Shown here piece after piece: positions 21,800-33,582 of a stretch of DNA of 64,000 nt. The DNA is from Emergomyces orientalis (Eukaryota > Ascomycota > Eurotiomycetes > Onygenales > Ajellomycetaceae). Under the pieces are notes generated by a model. It made no database searches. It was not told where the DNA came from and was given only the letters and a program-made list of their open reading frames with translations. The translations under genes and the position numbers were made by a program. The stretch is taken from NCBI GenBank assembly GCA_002110485.1, contig MOWL01000045.1, positions 1 through 64,000 on the forward strand. The letters are read 5' to 3'. The stretch's first letter is position 1. The number at the start of each line of letters is the position of its first letter.

Positions 21800-22722
21800 T
21801 GTGTTGGAGGAGAGGAATAATTGATGGAAAGTCGGTTTCAATGTTGATGCATAACTGGTGAAAGAATTGGTGAATGCCCTTGCCAAAATGTGCCCAGCTG
21901 CACGTGACACCTCCCCACTTTCTGTTGGCTCCTAATTTCCTATTACGGCCTAGCGCCCTGCACCACTTATCAGATAGTCAGACGTCCAGCACTCTCCCAC
22001 TAGAATTTCCACATCACATGGTAGCAGGAGAGACTGGCTCTCAGCAAACCATCCTTCCCCAAAAGCTTTCATCCCTCCTTGTGGGCTGCTCCAGTTCCAC
22101 CACATCGTTATGAATCAGACACCCTGTTCTTAGCGCCCAATCAATATCATCTTTTCTTCATCCGGACCAAGTCTCTTCCGTTCAGCAACATTACCATTTA
22201 CCCTCATCTCTTCCAACGAACATGGTTCGAGTGAGTGTTCAGATCCGATCCGTTCCCAGATAGGTTGCATTCCAGAATCACCGTAATCAACCACTCACAT
22301 TGATTTTTGTTGGTTTTTAACTAGAAGAGCCTTGCATTGTTAGCACGAGCGGGGGGACTCGTGATGCTTCCCGATGAGACGGTGTAGCGTTATAGTTGGA
22401 TATTAGAGGAGCTGACGCCCACAGCACTAAGCCAAATAGCCTGCGAATCACCTCTCGCCCCACCGACCAAGGGTAAACAACTCCATGCAAATCACCCGAC
22501 CTCACGTCTATTTTTCGTTCCGCTGCATCATCCCCAGTTTATGTCTCAACCGCTCCTTAAGATGACATCGAGGGTTTAATATTAGCGCCCAGATGTGGGT
22601 CGCTGACACGCGCGTGTTTGCCGGACCTAACCCAAATCGGATGTGCTCCCCCCAACTCTCTGCCGATTCACACTTCTTCCTCCTTCGATTATAAAGACCA
22701 CGCTCCATCATCTATTTCCATA
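21800..22722. other. Intergenic region between divergent genes
   Basis: About 920 bp separating the 20831-21799 and 22723-24429 genes, so it should hold both promoters. At 22223 ATGGTTCGA is followed by a GTGAGT donor, and TTTTTAACTAG occurs at 22312-22322, which resembles a small first exon and intron; the frame after it stops within 20 codons. No complete gene is visible. Confidence 0.4.
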
Positions 22723-24429
22723 ATGGCTCGTCATCAAATGATGCCCAGAATCGATAAAACTGAGTGTCAAACACTGATAGTTGCCAGAAAACGCCTGGCA
22801 CCCGAAGACAAAGGTAATATCCAGACCTTCTTTACTGTATTTCTGGCTGACTTGTTATAGGGAAACAAGTTAAGCGAGTTAAGAGAGAGCAACAGGAACA
22901 ACAACCGAAATCCTGCCGCAGGAGCGTGCGGCTAAGCAGTAAAAACGCCCCTGCATCTGTATGCGCACTTCTTCGATTGTATGACTGAGTGATATGATAC
23001 TGATTCAACGGAGATATTGCAGGACTCTCCCACCCGCACCCACACCCGAGAACAGAATACAAAACTAAATCATAAACGACCTTGTGAAGATCAAACGCTC
23101 TCCTCTTCAAAACGACCACGATTGCTTATCTCGAGCTCAGCTATTGAATATCCTTTTGTGGAAGAGCAGCGTGATATTACCAACTGGAAGCAGGTTGACT
23201 TGGTTAGATATTGGTGCAAGAACGATTGCTGGCCTAAAGAATATTTTGGAGCACAGCCTGGACAGATTGAAAACATGAGCCACCTTCTTGCAAAGAAAAA
23301 GTCAACGGCTTCTCTTCACCGCAAGAACTCAAATTCGAGTCTTGCTACCGGCTCCAACACATCTACCGATCAAGAATCAAGAGATGGAAAGAGCGCCAAA
23401 TACAGAAGCGCTACCTATGAGACTGTCCTTGCAACCAAAGGCAGCTTTATGGCTGAATCCGAACTTGAAGTAACGGAAAGAAGCAAAGAGATTTGCAAAA
23501 CGCTACTTGACGAGAAACAGAGGATCCCCGAAGGCACGATATTTCAGAACGACCGGTTCCGGAAGGCTTGCCAAAAGCTCCAGAGTAAAAACGAATCAAG
23601 GATTATTCAAGATATATCTCAGTTGATTGTCCCTGCGGCGGAGATATTAGCTACATGTGGCGCTAAGAATTTAGAGTGTTTGGTGGAAAGCGTCAATGAA
23701 CAGTGGGGCTCCTCCATTATCTTCTGTGGACCACGTCCGCAGCCCGATTATGCGGTTGGGTTCGGCCGTTCTGCGTTCACAGAAGATCAGCTAAAGAAGT
23801 TCGAGCCGTTCCTCGGCTACGACCTGGATACCTACAGCTCCTTCTTCCTAGCCACCTTCTACATGTACTTTCCCTTCTTGACCAGTGAGGTGAAGGGTAC
23901 TGCCGCTCTTGACATCGCCGACCGGCAGAACGCACACAGCATGACCCTCGCTGTGAGGGGCGTCGTTGAGCTGTTTAAACTTGTGGGACGCGAAGAGGAC
24001 ATCAATCGCGAGATCTTGGCTTTCTCGATCTCGCACGACCACAGGACAGTGAGAATCTATGGCCACTATGCAGTCATTGAGGGGAGCAAGACTTCTTTCT
24101 ACCGTCACCCAATCAAAACCTTTGACTTTACCAGTGAGGAGGGGAAGGATAAGTGGAGTGCATACACGTTTACCAAGAATGTTTATGATATATGGATGCC
24201 AGATCACCTGAAAAGGATCCGGTCTGCCATTGATGAAATCCCTCCTGGAGTAAATTTTGATGTTTCGCAGTCAGAACTTGGACTCTCCCAATCAAACGCC
24301 CCGTCCTTTTTTGATGAGGATGGCAGCCAACCAAGTCAGGCAAGCTTTGTAGCCTCAGCAGAAGTTACACCCAATACTTCCTTCACCCAACAGACGCAGG
24401 TATTGAAGCGGCCAAGGAGGCAAAAATAG
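22723..24429 (+). CDS. DUF7924 family protein, three exons
   Basis: Model: exons 22723-22813, 22861-22958 and 23023-24429, 531 aa; introns start GTAATA and GTATGC and end TATAG and TGCAG. The N-terminal 200 residues are basic and Ser-rich with SSSKRPRLL, a likely nuclear signal. Residues about 210-480 are the conserved domain: NESRIIQDISQLIVP, GPRPQPDYAVGFGRSAF, FPFLTSEVKG, ADRQNAHSM, SISHDHRTVRIYGHY, NVYDIWMPDHLKRI. This matches my knowledge of DUF7924, a large lineage-expanded fungal family. The D-x(n)-ExK arrangement (D305, E352, K354) looks like a PD-(D/E)xK nuclease core, which is inference. A mutated copy of its 3' end is at 33583-33973. Confidence 0.8.
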
Positions 24430-24882
24430 TGTATGAACATCAACACAGCTGTTTAAGACGAGAATTAATTATTGTCATTTGGGTTATTCTACGTACATGT
24501 GGCATGTCCTGTCAACTTGATCCAGAGTATACACATTACCCCATAATATCATCACGTATTGCTTAACGTAGCAAACTCATTGAAAAAGCTACCCCAACTT
24601 CTCCCCATCTGTCTCCAGTTGTTATCACGCCAACTGTGCACAAGAATTTCATGCCAGCATTAAAATTAGACTGTATCAAGCCACTTTGTAGGGAGTTGCG
24701 GAGAATCTTCTTTCCAATATTCGAGGATGATATCTTCGCTGGGACACTGGCGAACGGTATCTAGATACCGACATATGCTAGCGGAAGAAAGCTGGATAAC
24801 TCGCTTTCGTCCATGCAAAGCTAAGCTATCATGTTTCACCGAGAAGGATTTTGATGACCAAAGCCAAGACTGAAATCCGCAG
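24430..24882. other. Intergenic region, nothing recognised
   Basis: About 450 bp downstream of the DUF7924 gene. No convincing open frame, repeat or RNA gene was seen. Confidence 0.45.
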
Positions 24883-25600
24883 GTGACGGGGTGTTTTGAG
24901 AGGTCGTCTGCTGATGGAGAGTTCAGTCACATGACAGGTGGCAACTATGTTTTGGCAATACCCGGGAAGCTACCTAGAAAACTGTTGCACATCAACTTAA
25001 TCCAGCGGTTTGGCTATCTCTATCTTCAGTTTCTGACCCGCCCCATGCCCGGTCATACCAGTCTGCCGCGTGGTCCAGAGGGTACCATTTACGAGGCGAG
25101 CGGATTCGACGACAATTTAAGGATTGAAATCGACCCCACAAAGATCAAGTTCATCAAAGAGCTGAAAAGATCAGAGGCGTCGTCGATATTACAAGGATCT
25201 CAAAAAGTTAGGCAACAACCACCAGATACGAGAAATGTCGCGATATGGCATTTGATTATCCATTGGCTGAGCAGTTTGGCACCTGGGAAGCATGGAAAAG
25301 CAGCTGGCGCGAATCAAAACCCTTGTGGCTGATTTCGGATTCATGATGTTCCGAACCGGAGTGCTGATCGTCAAAATCACTAACACCATCCATCTTACCA
25401 CCCCAGGCCGATGGCAGATAATCCACATTGAGCAACTTGCTAATCGAGAGGATTTCGCATCCGCAGAAACCCCGACGGTATATACAACACCAGTGTCGTT
25501 ACCACTATTCCCGCACGAACCCTGCATACCTGATAAGTTCATTGACGGGTCCACCTTTGTCTGGCAACAGACTCACCGCTTCGTCACACGAGAGTCGGCT
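24883..25600 (+). pseudogene. Possible decayed gene of unknown family
   Basis: Three frames take turns: 24883-25332 (starting near MTGGNYVLAIPGKLPRK), then a piece near 25240-25330 in another frame (DYPLAEQFGTWEAW, SSWRESKPLWLI), then 25292-25603. The middle piece has the look of conserved protein and is out of frame with the others. A frameshifted gene is the simplest reading, but I cannot name it and splicing may also explain it. Confidence 0.3.
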
Positions 25601-25683
25601 TGAACAGCGCATCCAAAAGTTCCGCTCCAAGCTTGACCTCTATACACTATTTCGCCCTATTTCGCCCACGCTGCTTTGAACGA

Positions 25684-25691
25684 TATAAATA
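25684..25691 (+). promoter_or_regulatory. TATA-like box
   Basis: TATAAATA lies 52 bp upstream of the start codon of the APH-like gene at 25743, in a place suitable for a core promoter. Confidence 0.35.
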
Positions 25692-25742
25692 CCCACCCAC
25701 CATTCTGCAGCCTGGCAACGACATCATCTGCCAAATATCACA

Positions 25743-27107
25743 ATGGACACCGACACGGCGGCCTGCAAGCAGAGCGACGCCGTGTTCATTGTGTGGATGA
25801 GACATTTGGATAAATACAAAACTGATGAATTGGCTGCTAGGCTTGCATCTCAGCATCTTGGCTGCGAACCAGTTGACGCCATGCATCACTCCCAGGGCTC
25901 GTTCAATCGCTGTTACAGAGTCAAGTTCAGAGAGAGACCTGATGTGCTTGTCCGGTTTCCCGCTCTCGGAAGGTCTATGTTTCGGCGAGAGAAGCTTGAA
26001 GACGAGGTTGCTGTAATGGAATATATCACCCATAATACATCCATTCCGATCCCTCGCGTATTGGGAAGTGGCACTTCTGCAGTGGGTCCGTATATGATAT
26101 TGGAGTTTGTTGAGGGAAAGCTGTTATCTGAGTATCTCAGGGCTTCGCGAGACCCAATGGTACCGTCGACCTTGGACCTGGACATCAATATCACCACACT
26201 ACAGCGAGCCTATCGTTGCATGGCGGAAATCCTGCTGGAGCTGTATAGGTGCCAATTTCCAGCAATTGGTGGCCTTGTTCGAGATGGTTCCGGAGGCTGG
26301 TCAGTTGAGAAACGGGCTATGACTTTCAACATGAACGAATTAGTTGGGCTTGGAAACTTCCCCCCCAAAAGACTCTCTCAAAGCTTCTTTCCAGACGCAA
26401 CCACATATTTTGTGTCTCTGGCTGATGAGCATCTTCATCATCTTGAGACACAGCGCAATGACGCAGTCGCAGATGAGGATGACTGCCGGAAAAAATATAT
26501 CGCACGCTGCCTATTTCGCCAAGTTGCTCGCAAATTATCCAATATGTATAACAATGGCCCGTTTCCATTGTTTTGTGACGACCTACGCCCTTCAAATGTG
26601 TTTGTTGATGAAGATCTCCGCATCCGTGCTGTTATAGACTGGGAGTTTTGCTATGCTGCCCCAGCTGAATTTTCCCATTGCTCTCCGTGGTGGTTGCTGC
26701 TAGCTCGCCCAGAGACCTGGAACGCTGGAATTGATGACTTCTTAGCTCACTACATGGCTCGCCAGAAGATCTTTCTGGAGGTTTTGCGGGATCGCGAGAA
26801 TGAACTGGCCGAAAATGGCATCGTCCTTGAGCCACCCCGCCTCTCAGAACTTATGGCTCAGTCGGTTGAAAATGGCAATTTCTGGGTTTTCCTTGCAGCA
26901 ACTTATAGTTTTGCGTTTGATGATATCTACTGGCAATTCATCCATCCGAAGCATTATGGGCACTTCGAGTCCACTGAGGACTTGGTGACGTTGTTGTGTG
27001 CAGAGGAGCAGAGCAATATTGAGATGTTTGTTTGTAAAAAGATGCAACAGATGAAGGAGGGCAATCTTGATTCGCACCGAACCCGTGAGGAGATGACAAA
27101 TGCTTAG
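25743..27107 (+). CDS. APH-like phosphotransferase family protein
   Basis: A single open frame of 454 codons with the protein-kinase-like fold of the aminoglycoside phosphotransferase (APH) family. The N-lobe contains GSFNRCYRVKF (residues 52-62) and PDVLVRFP, followed by PIPRVLGSG and YMILEFVEG. The catalytic loop is CDDLRPSNVFVD (residues 278-289), with Asp280 and Asn285 in the usual places; the position normally occupied by His is Cys. The metal-binding segment is VIDWEF (297-302). Such genes are numerous in filamentous ascomycetes; their small-molecule substrates are mostly unknown and antibiotic resistance should not be assumed. The flanks show no metabolic cluster. Confidence 0.85.
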   Translation: MDTDTAACKQSDAVFIVWMRHLDKYKTDELAARLASQHLGCEPVDAMHHSQGSFNRCYRVKFRERPDVLVRFPALGRSMFRREKLEDEVAVMEYITHNTSIPIPRVLGSGTSAVGPYMILEFVEGKLLSEYLRASRDPMVPSTLDLDINITTLQRAYRCMAEILLELYRCQFPAIGGLVRDGSGGWSVEKRAMTFNMNELVGLGNFPPKRLSQSFFPDATTYFVSLADEHLHHLETQRNDAVADEDDCRKKYIARCLFRQVARKLSNMYNNGPFPLFCDDLRPSNVFVDEDLRIRAVIDWEFCYAAPAEFSHCSPWWLLLARPETWNAGIDDFLAHYMARQKIFLEVLRDRENELAENGIVLEPPRLSELMAQSVENGNFWVFLAATYSFAFDDIYWQFIHPKHYGHFESTEDLVTLLCAEEQSNIEMFVCKKMQQMKEGNLDSHRTREEMTNA

Positions 27108-27640
27108 ATTCTATGTTATATTACTGGTCATGTACCTGATATTTTCAATAATTTCTTACGCAGAGGCAATCTCAATGATTCTCCGAATACGAATTGTAGG
27201 AAGTTTGATAGGGCCGAAATGGATATTGGTAGCTGGTATGACCTGTTAAGGAACCATGCTGCGCTTAACGCACCTACCACTGGCCTCTTGGGAATGACTT
27301 GCTCCCTTGGCTACCCTATCATCAAGGATTACAACGTTGAGCCAATCATCCGAAGCCGGGACGTGCTGTTGCCTGGGAGCTGGGTATATAAACATCTGGA
27401 GCCTTGCCCCTCAGTTTGCCCCTCAGTTTGCCGTTACATCTCTATCTCAAGCTTATGAATAAAACAAATTCTAAAAACAACACCTTCATCGGCTGTTTAT
27501 TATTCACCTGTTCATCCCATCATCCTTAGACGCCTTGCTCCTCTCAGATTTCGCTTGTAAGCTATCCTTCCTTACCTTTTCACTGGCAAAGCTAGCTGAC
27601 GTGGTTCTCTATCTGCCGTCCAGGGACCTTCTCGACTACA
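27108..27640. other. Intergenic region, nothing recognised
   Basis: About 530 bp. A short open frame at 27219-27458 has no recognised content. A direct repeat CCCCTCAGTTTGC occurs twice at 27409-27432. Confidence 0.4.
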
Positions 27641-27928
27641 ATGTCGACCAATACCACCACAGGCCGTACGAACGAAGCCCGGGAAAGCTATGGTTCTCTT
27701 CTTGATTATTATTTTGATCGACCAGCATCTAAAGAGTCCATCAGAATCGGCCTGAGGGTGGGCGAGGTACCGTCTCAGGTGCAGGCCGAAGAGCTCCAAA
27801 AAGAGTTGGCGGAAGCTCTCAAGGTTCAAGAGATAATTGATAGCCTTAGCGAGGAGGAGAAGGCGAACATGCAGAAGTTGGCAGCCATCAGCCAGAGTCG
27901 ACGCACGAAGAAGCAACTGGACAAATGA
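27641..27928 (+). CDS. Small hypothetical coiled-coil protein
   Basis: 95 codons, starting MSTNTTTGRTNEA. Residues 45-90 are rich in Glu, Lys, Leu and Ala with heptad-like spacing (QAEELQKELAEALKVQEII), suggesting a coiled coil. The C-terminus is basic (SRRTKKQLDK). No family recognised and no neighbour to suggest a role. Confidence 0.4.
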   Translation: MSTNTTTGRTNEARESYGSLLDYYFDRPASKESIRIGLRVGEVPSQVQAEELQKELAEALKVQEIIDSLSEEEKANMQKLAAISQSRRTKKQLDK

Positions 27929-29120
27929 TTCTTATGGCCTGGAGGGGATGCGGGAATATCAGTTGGGAAATTGTTTTGATTGACTCTCTTCTTTGCGTCG
28001 CCACTGCTCTTCCTCTCGTTGTTGTTTTTCCTTTCTCACCTCGGCTTCCGCAGCTTCTCACAGTATTCTCTCTTTGTCTCATAGTCGTCTCTCTCTTTCA
28101 AGCTCAGCCAGTAGCTCTCGTACTCGGTTGTCCATTATGAGCCATGCTAAGAAACCCAGTTGGTTGTCTGCTATATCTCAGGTGCCGGGCGTTTTCTTGC
28201 GACCAGGAAATGGTAGAGCATGGTCTCCATAATTGAATGCAGTAGTGGGGCAACATCTAATTTGGGTTAGGCCCACAACATTGGGCGCTAATCACGTGTC
28301 CCCACACGGATGCGATTTGAACATGCTTCCAATCCTCTTCACAATATCAGTTGCGAAATTGTTTTGATCGACTAGATCTTGATTGCTAGCATAAACCTCA
28401 GCCTATCATTAATGAAAGTTTGTTATTTGACCTTAGTTTCTTCAAGCAAGTCGACATTTAGACAAAGCAGGAAGTCAGACCAACAACGTCGCTCAAATTG
28501 TGGCCTTATTTTCTATCCGTGGTTTTGCAAAGGTTCTTCCATGGATGAGCCAAGATTTAAAACGGAAACGGTCAGACGAACCAGACGGACGGATCCCATG
28601 GAGCAAGAGGTTGTGCTTTGTGTATCTTAACTTATCTAGTAAAGCCATATCATTTAATGTACATGTACATACAACCGGTGTGATCTCCGTTTCTGCTTGA
28701 AATGCCTATAGCCCACTAGAGTAGTCAATGAGGGCCGCTTGTCCTTCCAGTGCGCACATGGAACTCTCAGACCAACTTATCACAACCTGGAATCAGGTTG
28801 CTTCGCGGTTGCCAGGTAGGCTCCCATGCGACAAGATCCTCCAGAATTTCCTCATCCCCTCGCACGCGGATCCGAGAATTCAGTATTTTTTTTACTGGCC
28901 ATCCCTCCCCAGTCACACCGTCGCATTCAACCGGCGTCCTCCCATATCAGATTTGGAGGTTGATAGAATTGGATCTTGTCCATCATGACTGCAGTCGTGC
29001 TTGCTCCCGTGTGCGTACGAGTGTGCTTTTTCCGTGAGATTGAGATTCGGGGAAGTTGTGATTCTCGTTCTGCGATCAGAGTTTTCTTGGGAGGGAGAAA
29101 GCTGATGCTTTTATTCTCGC
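27929..29120. other. Intergenic region with possible gene debris
   Basis: About 1.2 kb. Around 28550-28630 a frame reads SQDLKRKRSDEPDGRIPWSKRL, which is like the basic N-termini of several fungal accessory proteins, but it ends after a short distance. No complete gene is visible. Confidence 0.35.
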
Positions 29121-30820
29121 TCAACGGCAGCCACGTTTTGTCGGTCTCGGCTTCGACTTGTGCTTCGAGGGGGCACGGTCCTTCTTCAGCTTGGTGGAGT
29201 ACCGCACCTGCAGAGTCACCTTGGATCTGTCTGGGAAGCGCTTGGCGATCTCGTCCCACGGCTCACCCTTCTCCTTGAGTTCCTTCAGCAGCGCATCGTC
29301 CTCCGAGGAAAACGGCACACGCATACCGGTTGCGACGGGCGGCTGCATTTCGCGACTGGGACTCGACAAACCGTTTGCCTTCGCCGATACGGGCCAACCA
29401 GCCTCCTCGTGGTAGAATGTTATAGTGTAGCACTTTTTGGACCCGCTCACATAGCTTGAAAGAAAACCGGAGACTGGTATGTCGTCGCCCGAGCGGTTCG
29501 CCACCGTATCATCATCTTGTGGGATAGCGGGCACACTGGGGGAATCACTGGCCCGATTTTTACCGTACTTCTTCGTCCGATTCCGTGGATTCTTATCGTT
29601 TATCATAGCAGTCGGGGAAGGATCTTCTGTACAAGCTGGGGAAGAGGCAGCAGACCCAGGGGAGGACCGCGCCGAGAGTTTCCGCCGCTTGTACGGCCGC
29701 CTACTGCCACGGTCATCATCATCGCTTTCCTGATACGCCTCGTAGTCGTCGTCGCTGCTGTCGCTGGAGTTGCTGAGGTCACTGTTGTCGCTGGGATCGC
29801 TCCTGTCACCTCGCCTCTCCGTCCCCCGAGGAGCATCTGGCGGGGGAGGAATCTCGACTCGAACGCCCGTGTGTCGCACGCGTCGCCCACATCGCCGCCC
29901 CATCAGTCGGCGCTCTCCCCCATCGCTCTCTCCAGGGTTGGCGGGAGTTCCAGCCTCCGATTTGGCTCTCGGGCTGGAAGGTGTCTCCGCGATCCCTCCG
30001 CCCGCGGCACCGGTGCGCACATCAGGACCAATATTCTTGGGTTCGATATCGTTCGGGGAATCCTCTCCGTCGCTCTCCAAGCCCACAACGATCGGTTGCT
30101 CTGTTGAAAACTGTCAGAAGCAGAGCATCTAGAGGCAAAGGAAGGAAAGACGTGAGACTGGCTTACCCTGGCTACCTTCAGGCCCTGGTAACTTCGCTAA
30201 ACCGTACGGGTGTTGGTCAGAGAAACCCACCAAGCCAAGCGGTGGGCACGAGGCTTCCGGCTCAGACTCGTCCAGCGCGGTATTGGTATCGGGGAGAGGA
30301 GAGGTGGTCTTCTGAGGTGATGATCGATCGGCCTTCTGGGAGGGTTTATCGTTTGAGGCTTCGCTGCGGTGCCTGGGGTCCGGCGCGGTTGAATCTAGAA
30401 AATACGTTGCATCTTCGATCAGCAGATTACCCCAGAAGATCCTCACTCGCTGAACGAAGGGTGCCTACCTTGGATCACGCCGGCGACACCTGGGCTAGAA
30501 GGCTCAACATCATCCTGGTTGATGGAATCGGAATTGGGACTGCTCAAGTCAACCACCTCCATGGCCTCCAAACGCTCCAGCTCAGCGTCGAACTGGTTCG
30601 TGTTCGATGCTCGAACCCCGATCTGGCTGTCAAGGCCATCGCGAACATATCTACGGCAAGGAAGACGGGGGTAGGGAGGTGGGTGGGTAAACGGTGGTAT
30701 AGGGGTGGATTGTGCGGAGGGTAGAGGGACTGGCTGGGGAAGATGGTGTTTGGGAATGGGAGGCTTGGGGGGAAGGGGAAGTGGAGAGTACGGGATGATG
30801 AAGTTCATATCCACCGCCAT
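29121..30820 (-). CDS. Myb-like DNA-binding protein, three exons
   Basis: Model: exon 1 30820-30469, intron 30468-30395 (GTAGGC...TTCTAG), exon 2 30394-30167, intron 30166-30101 (GTAAGC...CAACAG), exon 3 30100-29121; 519 aa starting MAVDMNFIIPYS. The N-terminal half is Pro-rich and then acidic and disordered, with long Ser-Asp runs. The C-terminal 60 residues hold a Myb/SANT-like repeat: MRVPFSSEDDALLKELKEKG, WDEIAKRFPDRSKVTLQVRYSTKL, followed by a basic tail. A nuclear regulator is inferred. The second acceptor could also be at GACAG a few bases earlier, but only CAACAG keeps the frame. A GC-rich leader of about 2 kb lies upstream. Confidence 0.75.
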
Positions 30821-32820
30821 GCTTGTAGGAAGGGGAAATTGTAGCTGTTGAAGGTTAAATCTCAAAGTGCATCTTGTTCGTCCTCTCACTTCCAAATCAA
30901 CCGGGAAAGCAGGTCTCTTATATAGACTCCGGTGTACATTATTCTCCTCGTCGGCGAGGGCTAAGAAACCAGTTCCAGCTATCCCAGCTACAAGCAAATC
31001 ACATCGCACCGCGCTCGAATGGCAAGGATGGATCGGCGACGCTGAAACCAAGGAGTTTTCCTCTCCTTCCCCCGGTCGAGCAATTTCCATATGTGGCTAA
31101 CGCGGAACCACCCTTGCCCTTAAAAAAAAGTAAAGTAGCTCGTCAATAGTTCGCCGATGTGATTCTGCACTATAACACATACTTCTGTCAAAGCCACGTC
31201 AGCTGGGCAGTCATGCTCGCCACGGATCGAGTTAACCCTCTCATACAGTCATCGCCCCCACGGCGGGGCAGACCGCGGAGGGAACGAGACAGACAATTCG
31301 CATGCATGATTCCGTTTCCATTTTTGGAGTCTTCGATGCAGCTCACATGCCTCCGGAGAAACCGCCATAGGGAGCGCAGTCCCAACAAGATCCGGTTTTC
31401 ATCCCTGCATGTTTCTTGCACCATCCGTCGTTGCAAGGACCAGGAGCGGCTGAGTCGCGCGGGAATTTCGAATCCGACTATCAGATAAGAAGCCACCGCG
31501 AAGCCACCGCTGACAGAAATCACCCCTCTCCTCTTGTGGATTCGCCAGGTTTCTCCGGAGAGGCCGGAGAGGCGAGGCAGCAAGATCCCCCGGGTGTGGG
31601 CCAAACGAGCATCACACCATCGCCGGGGGCCTGGAACAATTAAAACAGGAGGAAGGAGGCGCAGCTCCATGTCGCGGCGAAGATGGCTGCAACCAGAGCG
31701 ATCTCCCTTACATCGAAAAGCCCCCTACCCCCCTAATCATCCCTCTCCGATTCGCCGAGTTGGTGGGATCCAGAGCGGAGGAGGTTGCCACATGCAGGAA
31801 AACCGGCCGAGGCACATACGCACCGTGCACCATGTATGCAGAGGGGACAGATGTTCACCGCCTTCGCTGCCTGCGTCCGTAGAGTGAGGCATTTTCGCTA
31901 TTGGGTGCGGGTCCAGGCGAGAAGGATTGAGCGCATGGCGATTCCTTCCAAACCGAGGATGAAGGTGGGGCGAGTAAGTATCCAACAATTCAATTCCAAA
32001 TTAGAGACCCCAGCCTGCAAGGCGTTTTCATCACGAGCTGCGGTTCGATCACAGGCAGAGAACACGTCACAGAAGTGGGGTTGTTTTAGGGGGGGGGGGG
32101 GGGGGCGTTTCATTCTCAGACGGGTAATTTCCGATACGGAGGCCCCAGCTCGCCTGATCCACCCGCGGTTGAAAGATGAGAAGAGAAACCAGCGCAGTGT
32201 GCAGGATTGTAGAGTGAGGGAGGTCTCGATAGCTCTCAACCCCCTACAGTGATTCTCTCAAGACTAGACAGGGTAAACCGGCCTCACAGCACTAACTGCT
32301 TCCCTGCCAGGCCATCAGTCAAAGAGAATCAGAAACGGCACAGCACGGCACGGAAGGGCCCGCAGGCCCAGGTTCATGCCTGGAGCGACGCGACGGCAGC
32401 ACCGGCATCATTGATGAGTGGTAGCAAGCCAATGAGCTGGGTGGAAAGGAAGAAGGGGTGGGAGGTGGCGCTGTTGGGACAGGGGGGGGAAGGAAGGGCT
32501 AGTCGGCGAACGGCGGCTGGAAGGGAAAGAGGAGGGGATGGGGGCAAGTGAGAGGGAAGAGGGAAGAGGGAGGGCGTGGAAGAAAGAGGGAGTCAGATGA
32601 GGTTTATATAGTTGTCAACAGGGTCGGACGATCGCGACGTCACGCCGTTGAAGCCAGCGGCATGGGCGCGTTAAACCCGAAACGGACGACGCCAAACCGC
32701 AACGGGCGATCTAGCCCAACACTAAACCAGAGTGGGAAGGGGCCAGACCGCAACGGGGCAAGCGGGCCCCGGGGAACGCGCAGCGGCCGCGGCGACGCAA
32801 ATCGATATTATACTGAATAG
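30821..32820. other. GC-rich upstream region of the Myb-like gene
   Basis: About 2 kb of GC-rich DNA with many short overlapping frames on both strands and no protein I believe. 32410-32600 is strongly purine-rich on the plus strand. It most likely holds the promoter and a long 5' leader of the minus-strand Myb-like gene. It ends abruptly near 32815, where AT-rich DNA begins. Confidence 0.5.
32089..32105. repeat. Homopolymer run of 17 G
   Basis: An uninterrupted G run within the GC-rich block, followed by CGTTTC. Its length is likely variable or uncertain in sequencing. Confidence 0.9.
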
Positions 32821-33462
32821 ATTTCCTTTTCTATTCAAATTAATCTCATATATTTTACTAGATAGCTCTTAATAAATGTAATTTATTAAGTCACACAGAT
32901 GAGTATGCAAATGAAGAATCAACAGACTAAATCTGTACTATTTTCTTATATAATAATATATATATATACAAGTATGTATATATATTACTTGCAGGGACCA
33001 AGCTATTTTTTAAACACTGATATTTCCACTTTTTCTCGTTCCATTTTGTAGAGAGGGTAGGTTTCGGGGAATTTCTGATTGAAGAGTAGGTCACGTGTGA
33101 TCTGTGCTGAGGTATTTTTTTGTCACTTTTCTGCCAGGCAAGGTAGGGCGGTACAGGGAAAAGACTTGACACTGATGCAAAGAAACATGAAAATCAATCA
33201 GAGTTTTCACACAGATTTTGACAATGAATTGTTCAGAAAGAGATGGTCGGAATGAATTCAAAATTGAGACAGTTATAATATCTGGTTTGTTCTAGCTTCT
33301 ATCAAAATTCTATGTAAATTGGGTCAAAACTGATGAAGTTATGTGATGAAGTGTGATTTTCTTTTCTCTTAGAGATTGCAAACACATTTTTCTCAATAGC
33401 TTCATCAACTCACGCTCAATTTTAATAAAAAGTGAATAAATTGCTTTCTCAAATAAGAGCTT
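32821..33462. other. AT-rich region, no gene recognised
   Basis: About 640 bp of AT-rich DNA starting right after the GC-rich block. 32940-32990 contains a TATA-rich microsatellite-like stretch. The composition matches the LINE-2 DNA of the window, but I could match only the segment after 33463 to it. Confidence 0.45.
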
Positions 33463-33582
33463 TCAAATGGATGTCTTTTCGTCTTCTAATTCGAAGAATT
33501 GGGCTGGTTCAGGGGAAAGTGTTGTGAGATTTTCTTTATCTTTTCTCATTTTTATAGGTGTAACAGGGTTTAAGATCTGTCT
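33463..33582 (-). repeat. LINE-2 ORF1 fragment
   Basis: Read on the minus strand it gives RQILNPVTPIKMRKDKENL, the same peptide as the ORF1 end at 57486-57545, with near-identical DNA over about 60 bp (33524-33582). The adjoining part (33463-33523) reads on in frame but differs from the LINE-2 copy, so it may come from a related subfamily. It is fused to the DUF7924 gene copy that begins at 33583. Confidence 0.7.

Noticed and set aside
22223..22390. Start of a ribosomal-protein-like gene (ATGGTTCGA followed by a GTGAGT donor)
   Set aside because: After the putative intron the frame stops within 20 codons and no ribosomal protein sequence follows. It could be debris but cannot be supported.
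25743..27107. Antibiotic-resistance gene
   Set aside because: The protein has the APH fold pattern, but fungal members are a large family with other or unknown substrates and the catalytic loop has Cys in place of His. Resistance cannot be inferred.
31188..31670. Minus-strand 160-codon open frame in the GC-rich block
   Set aside because: Composition follows the GC-rich DNA, overlapping frames of similar length exist on the other strand, and no domain is visible.
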